From an uncultured Clostridia bacterium (lineage in GTDB: Bacteria > Bacillota > Clostridia > Oscillospirales > Acutalibacteraceae), in assembly GCA_937898625.1 (NCBI GenBank), contig CALEJF010000029.1, forward strand, positions 60,313-124,312: 64,000 bases of DNA, read 5' to 3'. Below, piece by piece: positions 49,023 to 56,698 of this stretch. The notes under the pieces are model-generated. The model worked only from the letters and a program-made list of their open reading frames with translations. It was not told where the DNA came from and did not search any database. How positions within the stretch are numbered: position 1 is the first letter of the stretch; each line of letters opens with the position of its first letter. A program made the translations under genes and the position numbers.

Positions 49023-49529
49023 ATGTTAGAACCAGCAATTAAGTATAGAAACCAATTAGAGAGTTTACAATATGACATTTGGTTTAATGATAAGTACAAA
49101 TATTGGAATTGTGAAACATATTATCAGCCTATACAAATAGAAGAAAATACTTGGAACAAAAATCAATTTGTGTCTGTTCACAATGGCGAAGTAATAGGTT
49201 ATATATCTTATAACATTTCAAGAGCAGAGCATTGTGCTTATTCTTTGAGCATTATTAATTTTTCAGATAACAAAATTGCCTTTGGTAGAGATTTGTGTCA
49301 AGCGCTTAAGGACATTTTCGAAAGATATAAATTTAGAAAATTAAATTTCACTGTAGTTATTGGAAATCCAATAGAAAAATCATATGACAAAATGATTAAA
49401 AAATATGGTGGCAGAATTGTCGGTACATACAAAGAAGAAGTTAAGCTGATTGACGGCGAGTATTATGATAAAAAGGCATATGAGATACTTGCAAGTGAAT
49501 ATTTTAAGACAATAAACAATTTAAAGTGA
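49023..49529 (+). CDS. GNAT-like acyltransferase fold protein
   Basis: 168 residues. The order FVSVHNGEVIGYISYNISR, strand IINFS, helix RDLCQALKDIFERYKF, then LNFTVVIGNP and KYGGRIVGTYKEE follows the GNAT acetyltransferase fold, with the acetyl-CoA loop weakly kept. Phage GNAT proteins modify host proteins or nucleotides; the substrate cannot be told here. Confidence 0.65.
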   Translation: MLEPAIKYRNQLESLQYDIWFNDKYKYWNCETYYQPIQIEENTWNKNQFVSVHNGEVIGYISYNISRAEHCAYSLSIINFSDNKIAFGRDLCQALKDIFERYKFRKLNFTVVIGNPIEKSYDKMIKKYGGRIVGTYKEEVKLIDGEYYDKKAYEILASEYFKTINNLK

Positions 49530-49534
49530 GTGTT

Positions 49535-49912
49535 ATGAAGGTAAAAGTTAGAAAAAAGATAGTAAATAAAAATAACACAGAAAAGTCTTATTTTGAGTGT
49601 CCTATTTGCGGATATCAAGACGACATGGGTGGAACTTGCCCAAACTGCAACTATCCAGATATGGAATTCAGATATCCTAAAAAGTATAAAAGCTTGGCAG
49701 AATACCTTCTTAACGAAGAGGGTAGATGTGAAAGTTGTATTCACTATGACTCTTGTGGTTATTTCGATTTTGACAATAGCGGTTTAACAGAAGAAGAACG
49801 ATTCATTGAACATTGTGTATGTTGTTGTTGCGGAGATGGTTGCGAATGCAACAAAGGGGATGGACATCGTTGCACAAATTGGGAAGACGGTTCTGAGCCA
49901 CTTATGGGGTAA
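49535..49912 (+). CDS. Zinc-rich protein
   Basis: 125 residues. First ribbon CPICGYQDDMGGTCPNC (22-38), then CESCIHYDSC and the dense cluster CVCCCCGDGCECNKGDG near the end: at least three metal sites. Resembles phage proteins annotated only as zinc-ribbon. The stop is inside a tandem 12-bp repeat. Confidence 0.75.
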   Translation: MKVKVRKKIVNKNNTEKSYFECPICGYQDDMGGTCPNCNYPDMEFRYPKKYKSLAEYLLNEEGRCESCIHYDSCGYFDFDNSGLTEEERFIEHCVCCCCGDGCECNKGDGHRCTNWEDGSEPLMG

Positions 49913-49935
49913 CTTATGGGGTAACTTATGGGTAA
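49901..49935 (+). repeat. Tandem 12-bp repeat, three copies
   Basis: CTTATGGGGTAA at 49901-49912 and 49913-49924, then a shortened CTTATGGGTAA. The first copy contains the stop of the preceding gene; each holds the mini-frame ATG GGG TAA. Probably a recent slippage product. Confidence 0.85.
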
Positions 49936-49953
49936 TAAGGGGTAGATTAAATT

Positions 49954-50163
49954 ATGTTTGAAAAAATTAAAAATTGTTTAGATGAGTTCGAAAGAATTAT
50001 TAAAGAAGTTGAAAAGACATATGAATGCACAGAAGAAGAGGGTTACATTCTTGATTACTTCGAATTGAATTTAGCAAAGGCTCTTATGCAAAATGGGCAT
50101 ATTGATAGTAGAAAGGTAGCAGATGTTATTATTGCAATAAAGGGTGATAACCATGAATCTTAA
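49954..50163 (+). CDS. Small helical protein
   Basis: 69 residues; all helical, acidic. Ribosome site AGGGG is rather distant. Overlaps the next gene by 11 bases. Not recognised. Confidence 0.65.
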   Translation: MFEKIKNCLDEFERIIKEVEKTYECTEEEGYILDYFELNLAKALMQNGHIDSRKVADVIIAIKGDNHES

Positions 50164-50650
50164 ATGGAATGTATATTATCACGATGTAAATAAAAATAAA
50201 ATTGCCACCTTTAATATTTTTAATCACTGGAAGTTCAATGAAGATGTTCAAAAGTCCTTGAAGAAATTTAAGGATAAGGGTGAATTTGCAGAGCAACTAA
50301 GACGAGATTTGTTTTATTGCTTTTGTAGCAAGTGCGAGTATGAAATAATAATCACCTCTTTTCCTACTTATATCACTATGAATGAGCTTGACAGATTAAA
50401 TCATGAGAGATGGACGCATAAAGACAGATATGGAACAGACTATGTGCGTATTAATGTAAGTCCAGATACAGGAGCTAAAATTGATATCTATACTCAAGTA
50501 ATGAACAATTGGGATATCTTTTTAGACTATGTATGGAATAGTAAAAGACGCAGAGAAAAGAAAGTTGCTGGTAGAGATTATGTAAAGAAAACTGGCGAAT
50601 GTCCAATGTGCGAAGACTGTCCAGATAATTGTCCGATGGAAGGAGCATAA
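50153..50650 (+). CDS. Conserved phage hypothetical protein
   Basis: 165 residues; ATG 50153 behind AGGGTG. NLKWNVYYHDVNKNKI, FAEQLRRDLFYCFCSKCEYEI, NNWDIFLDYVWNSK are features of a frequent phage protein; the tail holds CPMCEDCPDNCPM, a zinc-like cluster. Function unknown. Confidence 0.8.
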   Translation: MNLKWNVYYHDVNKNKIATFNIFNHWKFNEDVQKSLKKFKDKGEFAEQLRRDLFYCFCSKCEYEIIITSFPTYITMNELDRLNHERWTHKDRYGTDYVRINVSPDTGAKIDIYTQVMNNWDIFLDYVWNSKRRREKKVAGRDYVKKTGECPMCEDCPDNCPMEGA

Positions 50651-50652
50651 TT

Positions 50653-50889
50653 ATGAATATTGACGATGTAATTAAAAGATTTAAGAGCTATCATCCGATT
50701 ACAGAAGAAGACAAGGAGGCTTTTGAATGTGCCATTAATTGTATGGAATTTACAAAAGACTTTTTGCCATTAAATGCAACTCCAGAGAGGGTTGAGCATG
50801 CATTAAATCTGATGAATTCATTAGAATACATATTTAATAATGCAAATAAATGTACGATGAATGTAAATGATTTAAAACTAACATTTTAA
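50653..50889 (+). CDS. Small helical hypothetical protein
   Basis: 78 residues, ATG behind AAGGAG, two bases after the previous stop. Its last codons and stop are formed by an intergenic box (TTTAAAA-CTAACA-TTTTAAG). Not recognised. Confidence 0.65.
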   Translation: MNIDDVIKRFKSYHPITEEDKEAFECAINCMEFTKDFLPLNATPERVEHALNLMNSLEYIFNNANKCTMNVNDLKLTF

Positions 50890-50900
50890 GAGGTAAAGAT

Positions 50901-51071
50901 ATGAATATTTCAACAGATGATATGAAGAGTTGTATTCAAGAGTGGTTTGCACAGGTATATTCTTTTGAAGATTTGAGAGATGTTTATTATGCTGTTAAAT
51001 CTGAAGCAGACAAACAATTTGTTTATATGGCAGAAAACATTGCCATTACAAGTAACGCTGTAAAGAATTAA
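50901..51071 (+). CDS. Small hypothetical protein
   Basis: 56 residues, helical, ATG behind AAGAGG. Not recognised. Confidence 0.6.
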   Translation: MNISTDDMKSCIQEWFAQVYSFEDLRDVYYAVKSEADKQFVYMAENIAITSNAVKN

Positions 51072-51096
51072 AAAAGGTTTTAAGAGGTAAAAATAT

Positions 51097-51411
51097 ATGA
51101 AACTTATTGTAAGAGGCAGAGGTACTGGTAAAACCACCAAACTAATTTATGCAAGTGAAGTTACTGGCATCCCAATTGCAACATACAGCAAGACTAATGC
51201 TGAGTATATTAAAGATATGGCTGAAAGAATGGGTTGCAATATTCCAGAACCAACAACATATTATGATTTGGCAAATAATCATCATTGTGGGGATATGCAA
51301 TATAAAAGCGTCTTAGCAGACGATGTTGATTCCATTCTTCAAAAGGCTCTAAATTCATATTTAAATTGCCATGTTATAGGAGCAACAATGACTCCGAGAG
51401 ACTATTTGTAA
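51097..51411 (+). CDS. Small P-loop NTPase
   Basis: 104 residues. Walker A GRGTGKTT (7-14), second acidic strand SVLADDVDS (70-78). Too short for a full AAA domain; small phage P-loop proteins of this type are common and unassigned. Similar in layout to the protein at 11486, whose loop is damaged. ATG behind AAGAGG. Confidence 0.8.
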   Translation: MKLIVRGRGTGKTTKLIYASEVTGIPIATYSKTNAEYIKDMAERMGCNIPEPTTYYDLANNHHCGDMQYKSVLADDVDSILQKALNSYLNCHVIGATMTPRDYL

Positions 51412-51424
51412 GAGGTAAAGATAT

Positions 51425-51886
51425 ATGGCTATTATTATTGAAACTTGTCCTAAGTGTGGACATGATTTAATGGATGAAGTGATTTGCACCTATCCGCCAA
51501 TTCCAAGAAAGAGTTGCCCTAGTTGCGGTTGGAGTTGGGAGGGCAAACCTGAAGAAGTTATTAGAGTTCCCTTTGGTGGGAACAATTTAGAAATGACAGA
51601 CAATACATATCTTAACGATTTCTTAAAGATGGGTTATTCCGAAGAGGAGTCGAACTCTCTTGCAAATTTGGCAACATCAGCTTCCATTTTATCAGGTAAC
51701 ACTATTGATATTAGCGAAGCAACAGATGCTTTAATTAAAGCATTTAAAGATTACGAAGATAAATTCATAAAAGAAAGTATGGTTGACAATTTTGAGCATC
51801 CATCGTGCATTAATTGTCCAAACAACATTAAGAATGGCGGCAGTGGCATTTGTCATTGTATCTTGGGGCAGATGCAGATAACATAA
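51425..51886 (+). CDS. Zinc-ribbon protein
   Basis: 153 residues. CPKCGHDLMDEVICTYPPIP then SCPSCGWSW, a ribbon I recall from other phages; a helical middle with MGYSEEESNSLANLAT, and a C-terminal cluster CINCPNNI...CHC. Function unknown. Confidence 0.75.
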   Translation: MAIIIETCPKCGHDLMDEVICTYPPIPRKSCPSCGWSWEGKPEEVIRVPFGGNNLEMTDNTYLNDFLKMGYSEEESNSLANLATSASILSGNTIDISEATDALIKAFKDYEDKFIKESMVDNFEHPSCINCPNNIKNGGSGICHCILGQMQIT

Positions 51887-51911
51887 AACAGGGATTTTAA
51901 GAGAGTAAATT

Positions 51912-52193
51912 ATGTCTAGTTATTTAAATTTATATAAAGATAAAATCAAAAAGAGCGTAGTATCTAAGTTAGTGGCATTGGGTTACGAAGTAAACGATGA
52001 TACATCTATTAAAAAAATTCAAGAAATTGTGAAAATTATTCAAAGAGATAATGGATTAATGATAGATGGGTACATTGGAAGAAGAACAATGCCGTTATTG
52101 GGATATAGTGACGAGGAAATTAGAAAGATGTTGAAAATTCCTAAGTTCACGAACGGCTCTTCGTACTATTACCCATTTTGGTTCTTATGTTAA
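51912..52193 (+). CDS. Small protein with peptidoglycan-binding-like helix repeat
   Basis: 93 residues. VKIIQRDNGLMIDGYIGRRT and LLGYSDEE match the PG_binding_1 pattern of cell-wall enzymes, but no catalytic domain accompanies it and no signal peptide is present. May be a stray wall-binding module or a chance look-alike. Confidence 0.6.
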   Translation: MSSYLNLYKDKIKKSVVSKLVALGYEVNDDTSIKKIQEIVKIIQRDNGLMIDGYIGRRTMPLLGYSDEEIRKMLKIPKFTNGSSYYYPFWFLC

Positions 52194-52239
52194 TTTTGGA
52201 TAATAAAAAAGATTTCAATCAATAGAAAGGAAGATGTTT

Positions 52240-52842
52240 ATGCCAATAGTAAAAGACGGAGACGGTGTTTGCGTTGAATACACAATTCCAAAAGATATTA
52301 AAGATTTAATTACAGACGACTTTTTAAAGGAGTTTCGCAATCAGCTATTTAGAATGCACGAGTATTACAGTTTAGAGACATTTGCTGAAGAGGGTATTCC
52401 AATGAATACATCGACGGGTGGTTGGTTTGCTGCTTTTGGTAAGGCTTGTTTGTTGACAAATAAAGAAGTGCTGCTAGATTATTGGAGAACTCTTCCTTGG
52501 TACGATTCAGACATTTTTGATGGCGAATTGGCAGATATGCTAATTGAAAGAGGTTTTATTCTTGGCGATTTATCCAAGGTTATAGAACAGCAACTTGGTA
52601 TTAAATTCGATGATTTAAGAGTTTGTAATGATTGTGGAAGGCTGTATACAAAGGATATGGTCGTAGAGATAACCGATGTGAATAAAGATGAATTGTTTAG
52701 TAATTATAGATGTCTTTATTGCCAAGATGTCAAAGAGACAAAAGACGGTAACAGAAATGCAAGCGATTATTATAGAAGCATTTTAAAGGAATTAGACGAA
52801 TATAAAAATAATCATCCGATTAACAATGAGAATGAATGGTAA
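52240..52842 (+). CDS. Zinc-ribbon hypothetical protein
   Basis: 200 residues; ATG 52240 is better spaced from AAAGGAAG than ATG 52234. Helical body, then ribbon CNDCGRLYTKDM...CLYCQDV and a helical tail. Not recognised. Confidence 0.7.
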   Translation: MPIVKDGDGVCVEYTIPKDIKDLITDDFLKEFRNQLFRMHEYYSLETFAEEGIPMNTSTGGWFAAFGKACLLTNKEVLLDYWRTLPWYDSDIFDGELADMLIERGFILGDLSKVIEQQLGIKFDDLRVCNDCGRLYTKDMVVEITDVNKDELFSNYRCLYCQDVKETKDGNRNASDYYRSILKELDEYKNNHPINNENEW

Positions 52843-52871
52843 TAAAACAAAGATTTTAAGAGGTAAAAGAA

Positions 52872-53102
52872 ATGTATAATCCATGTTTTGAATGTTTGAA
52901 TAGATATGGCAAACAGTATACAGAAGAATGCGATAATACTTGTGAGTATGCACACGCATTAAGCAAATTAAAACCGTATGGAAGCATAGATGAGATTGTT
53001 GATATTATGAAGGGCGATAGATTCCCTATTGTCTTTGTAGACAAAGACCATATCGACTTTACATATAAAATAGTTTGTGCTGCTAAAGATGGTTTTATTT
53101 AA
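52872..53102 (+). CDS. Small conserved phage cysteine protein
   Basis: 76 residues: PCFECLNRYGKQYTEECDNT-CEYA, then a helical and strand part. Seen in related phages in my memory. One zinc site. ATG behind AAGAGG. Confidence 0.7.
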   Translation: MYNPCFECLNRYGKQYTEECDNTCEYAHALSKLKPYGSIDEIVDIMKGDRFPIVFVDKDHIDFTYKIVCAAKDGFI

Positions 53103-53134
53103 GCAAATAAAATAAAGGTTTTAAGAGGTATATT

Positions 53135-53392
53135 ATGAGCATAACAGATAAGTTGTTAGATACTGGATGTGAATATGCTCCGCATTTTGTCAATCCAGAT
53201 TATGAAGATGCTATTATTGGAACTACACATGATGGTAGAATCGTTTATGACTATGATAAGATGGTTGAATATCTTATGAACAATGAGGGATGGTCTGATA
53301 CCGAAGCAATTGATTGGATTGAATACAATGTTATCAGAAGTATTCCTTATATGGGTAGCGATGCTCCTATTATTATGTATCCAATTGATTAA
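53135..53392 (+). CDS. Conserved phage hypothetical protein
   Basis: 85 residues: DYEDAIIGTTHDGRIVYDYDKM and EAIDWIEYNVIRSIPY are hallmark strings of a very widespread small phage and mobile-element protein of unknown function. Last gene of the second accessory array. Confidence 0.85.
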   Translation: MSITDKLLDTGCEYAPHFVNPDYEDAIIGTTHDGRIVYDYDKMVEYLMNNEGWSDTEAIDWIEYNVIRSIPYMGSDAPIIMYPID

Positions 53393-53412
53393 AAATATTT
53401 TTGATTAATATC

Positions 53413-53440
53413 TTGACAATAAGTAAAAATATGGTATAAT
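53413..53440 (+). promoter_or_regulatory. Promoter, vegetative-sigma type
   Basis: TTGACA (53413-53418), 16 bases, TATAAT (53435-53440); spacer end ATATGG as at 821 and 7074. Leader contains AACTATTAAGGTTATA. Drives the polymerase gene. Confidence 0.85.
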
Positions 53441-53512
53441 AGTTGTGTAAAAAACATCAATTAAATATTACAACTATTAAGGTTATATAGAAAGGTGCAA
53501 TAAATAGGCGGT

Positions 53513-56500
53513 ATGAACAAGAATTATACAGTATATCATTTACATTCAGACCTATCGAATGGCGTAACCAATATTGACAGCGTTACAAAATATAAAGAAT
53601 ATGTAGAATATGCAAAATCTCTTGGCATGACCGCCTTGGCTTTTGCGGAGCACGGCAACATTTTTGAATGGGTTCACAAGAAGGAAGCAATCGAAGCTGC
53701 CGAAATGAAATATATTCACGCTGCCGAGGTGTATTTAACGGCGAATAAGAACGGTGAAGATAAGCATAGAGATAATTATCACTGTGTTTTGATTGCCAAA
53801 AATTACGATGGTGTTAAAGAGTTAAATAGATTAATTTCAGCCTCTTTTAACAGAGACGACTACCATTATTACTATGCCCCTAGAATTGGCTTTGATGAAC
53901 TATATGCCACATCAGATAACATCATTATAACAACTGCTTGTCTTGGTGGCGTGTTAAATAAAGCTGATAATGATATTAAGACAGAGTTTCTAAGATTCTT
54001 AATTAAGAATAAGCATAGATGTTATCTTGAAATACAACATCATAATTGTGTAGACCAAGCAACATATAATAAAGTTTTATATGCAATTAATCAAAAGACT
54101 GGCATACCGCTTATTGCAGGAACTGATACGCACTGCTTAAATGATACGCATATAGAGGGCAGAAGCATTCTACAGAAAGCTAAAAATGTTTTCTTTTCAG
54201 ATGAAGAGTCTTGGGATTTAACATTTAAGACTTATGACGAATTAGTTGAAGCATATAAAAAACAGAACGCTCTGCCAGAAGAAATCTACTTAGAAGCAAT
54301 TGATAATACGAACACAATGGCTGATTCTATTGAGCCTTTTAAGTTAGATTATTCAAAGAAATATCCTAAGCTATACAATGATTCCGAAAAGGCGTTAAAA
54401 GAGAAGATTGTAAAAGGCATTAAAAATAGAGGTGTCGATAAGTACGACAACTTTAATGAATACAAAAAGAAGATTCAATATGAATTAGAAACATATAAAT
54501 ATAATGGCGCAATGGACTTCCTTTTGCTCGAAGAAGACTACAAATCGGCATTAAAGAAGCAGGGTGTAAGTTATGGTTATTCCAGAGGCTCAGTTAGTGG
54601 AAGCATTATTGCATACTTGCTTGGTATTACAGAAGTAGATTCTATTAAATATAATCTTAATTTCGAGCGTTTTATGAACAAAGAGCGTGTGTCTCTTGCC
54701 GATGTTGACACAGACTGGTCTAAGAAAGATAGATACAAAGTAAGAGAATACTTATTTAATAAGGAAGGATTGTATTGTTGCGACATTATCACTTTTAATA
54801 CAATTGCTATGAAGGGCGCTATTAAAGATGTTGGCAGAGCTTTGGGAATGAGCGTTGATGAAACGCAGACATTAAGTGACGCAGTGTATCAAGATGAAAA
54901 CAAAAATGATTGTATTGATGATTTTTACATTAAGAAATATCCAGAGCTATTTAAGTATGTGGATATTGTAAAGGGTACAATTGTTTCTATTGGTAATCAT
55001 CCAGCAGGACTTGTTGTATCTCCGTTCCCTATAGATGAATGGTTTGGTTTATGCACAACGAAAACAAATGAAAATATGATTTCTCAAATTAATATGAAAG
55101 AACTTGATGGATTGCAGTTTGTTAAGCTCGATGTGTTGGGTCTTGATTGTGTAGGTTTGATTAATGAAACTTGTGATTTAGCAGGTATTCCAAGAATCAC
55201 ACCAGACAATATTTCATTTGATGATAAAAAGGTTTGGGATGAAATCAGAGACGATTGTACAATGATTTTTCAATTTGAATCGTCATATGCTGGTGATTAT
55301 ATTAAGCAGCTATTTAGTGACGAAACTATTGCAAAAATCAAGGAGCAAAATGAAAACTTTTCTTATATAGATTTGATGTCGATGGCAAATGGAGCTATTA
55401 GACCTGCTGGTGCAAGTTATCGTGATGAACTATCAACTGGCAAATATCACGATAATGGACACGAAGCATTGAACAAATTCCTTGCTCCGACACTGGGATA
55501 CTTGGTTTACCAAGAACAGATTATTGAGTTCCTACATAGTTTTTGTGGATATACAATGGGCGAAGCCGACATTGTGCGAAGAGGCTTTGCAAAAAAAACT
55601 GGTACTGATAAATTTATACCCAAAATTAAAGAGGGTTTTATTAAGACTATGAAAGAGAAATACAATGTTGATGAGGAAGAATCAAATCAATTAATTGAAA
55701 GCTTTATCCAAGTCATCATTGACGCAAGTTCTTATCTGTTCTCTTTAAACCATGCCACCCCTTATAGTTTTCTTGGTTATGTTGTTGGTTGGTTAAGATG
55801 TTATTACAAATTAGAAACTATAACAACAGCTTTGAATATTTACGAGGGCGATTCAGATAAGTGTTTAGAGATATTGCAATATGCAAAGAAACATAATATT
55901 GAACTTAAGCCGATTAAATTCGGTAAGTCTGGTGCTGACTATACAATAGACAAAGAGAACAATGCTATTTATAAAGGTATTAGCAGTATTAAGTATTGCA
56001 ATGTTCAAATTGCAAACGAACTACTTGAACTATCTCATAATAAATACGAAACATTTACAGATTTGTTAAAGGATATTAAAGAGAAGACTTCGCTCAACTC
56101 AAGACAGTTAAACATTTTAACTGGATTAGATTTTTTTAGTGAGTTCGGCAATAACAAATATCTTTTAAATGTAATTGAAGTTTATGATAAGTTTGCAAGT
56201 GCTAAAATTATTGCTAAAAAGAAGATGGAGGAGCTTGGTGTTACAGAGTTCCTTATGACAAAGTATGCTGGCAAGGAAACTAAGAGCCAGTATAGAGATA
56301 TAGATAACCAAGGATTAATCAAAGAGCTATGTAGCAGATTACCAAACGAATCTATGGGCGTAGTTGAGCAAATTAAATTTGAGATGGAGTTCCTTGAATA
56401 TACTACATATGTAAATCCTGATTTTGCAGATTACTATTATGTGGTTCTTAATTTTAAGACTTTCTCAGACCCCACAAAGCCACACTTTACTTTGAGAAAT

Positions 56501-56698
56501 ATTAAAACAGGCGAAGAGATTAAAACTAGAATTAGACAATCAAAATTGTACAGAGAAAATCCATTTGGTGAGTTTGCGATATTAGACATTAAGGGTTTTA
56601 CCTATGTATATAAAAAGAAGAATATTGGTGGAGATTGGGTTGAAACAGAAGAGCTTGAGCCTTTGGTCACTGAATTTGAGGTAGTTAAGAATGGATAA
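53513..56698 (+). CDS. DNA polymerase III alpha subunit (C-family, DnaE-like)
   Basis: 1061 residues. N-terminal PHP domain (HLHSDLSNG at 9-17), palm with the catalytic acids Asp397 and Asp399 (ADVDTDW) and Asp540 (KLDVLGLD), fingers and a helix-hairpin-helix region; C-terminal OB-type part. No inserted proofreading domain and no intein. The main phage replicase, working with the DnaB-type helicase and primase upstream. The ATG has no ideal ribosome site (GGCGG just before it); overlaps the helicase gene by eight bases. Confidence 0.92.
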   Translation: MNKNYTVYHLHSDLSNGVTNIDSVTKYKEYVEYAKSLGMTALAFAEHGNIFEWVHKKEAIEAAEMKYIHAAEVYLTANKNGEDKHRDNYHCVLIAKNYDGVKELNRLISASFNRDDYHYYYAPRIGFDELYATSDNIIITTACLGGVLNKADNDIKTEFLRFLIKNKHRCYLEIQHHNCVDQATYNKVLYAINQKTGIPLIAGTDTHCLNDTHIEGRSILQKAKNVFFSDEESWDLTFKTYDELVEAYKKQNALPEEIYLEAIDNTNTMADSIEPFKLDYSKKYPKLYNDSEKALKEKIVKGIKNRGVDKYDNFNEYKKKIQYELETYKYNGAMDFLLLEEDYKSALKKQGVSYGYSRGSVSGSIIAYLLGITEVDSIKYNLNFERFMNKERVSLADVDTDWSKKDRYKVREYLFNKEGLYCCDIITFNTIAMKGAIKDVGRALGMSVDETQTLSDAVYQDENKNDCIDDFYIKKYPELFKYVDIVKGTIVSIGNHPAGLVVSPFPIDEWFGLCTTKTNENMISQINMKELDGLQFVKLDVLGLDCVGLINETCDLAGIPRITPDNISFDDKKVWDEIRDDCTMIFQFESSYAGDYIKQLFSDETIAKIKEQNENFSYIDLMSMANGAIRPAGASYRDELSTGKYHDNGHEALNKFLAPTLGYLVYQEQIIEFLHSFCGYTMGEADIVRRGFAKKTGTDKFIPKIKEGFIKTMKEKYNVDEEESNQLIESFIQVIIDASSYLFSLNHATPYSFLGYVVGWLRCYYKLETITTALNIYEGDSDKCLEILQYAKKHNIELKPIKFGKSGADYTIDKENNAIYKGISSIKYCNVQIANELLELSHNKYETFTDLLKDIKEKTSLNSRQLNILTGLDFFSEFGNNKYLLNVIEVYDKFASAKIIAKKKMEELGVTEFLMTKYAGKETKSQYRDIDNQGLIKELCSRLPNESMGVVEQIKFEMEFLEYTTYVNPDFADYYYVVLNFKTFSDPTKPHFTLRNIKTGEEIKTRIRQSKLYRENPFGEFAILDIKGFTYVYKKKNIGGDWVETEELEPLVTEFEVVKNG

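Larger units (their letters stand above)
45567..53130 (+). repeat. Intergenic box family, third cluster
   Basis: The TTAAAA-N6-TTTTAAG element resumes at 45567-45585 and precedes most small genes up to 53107-53130 (e.g. 52842-52860). At 45935-45995 a strong hairpin (45939-45973) lies between two boxes. None is seen between 33660 and 45560, and only one after 53130 (59043-59061). Confidence 0.8.

Noticed and set aside
53513..56698. Intein in the DNA polymerase
   Set aside because: Length and motif order are continuous; no intein-type blocks seen.
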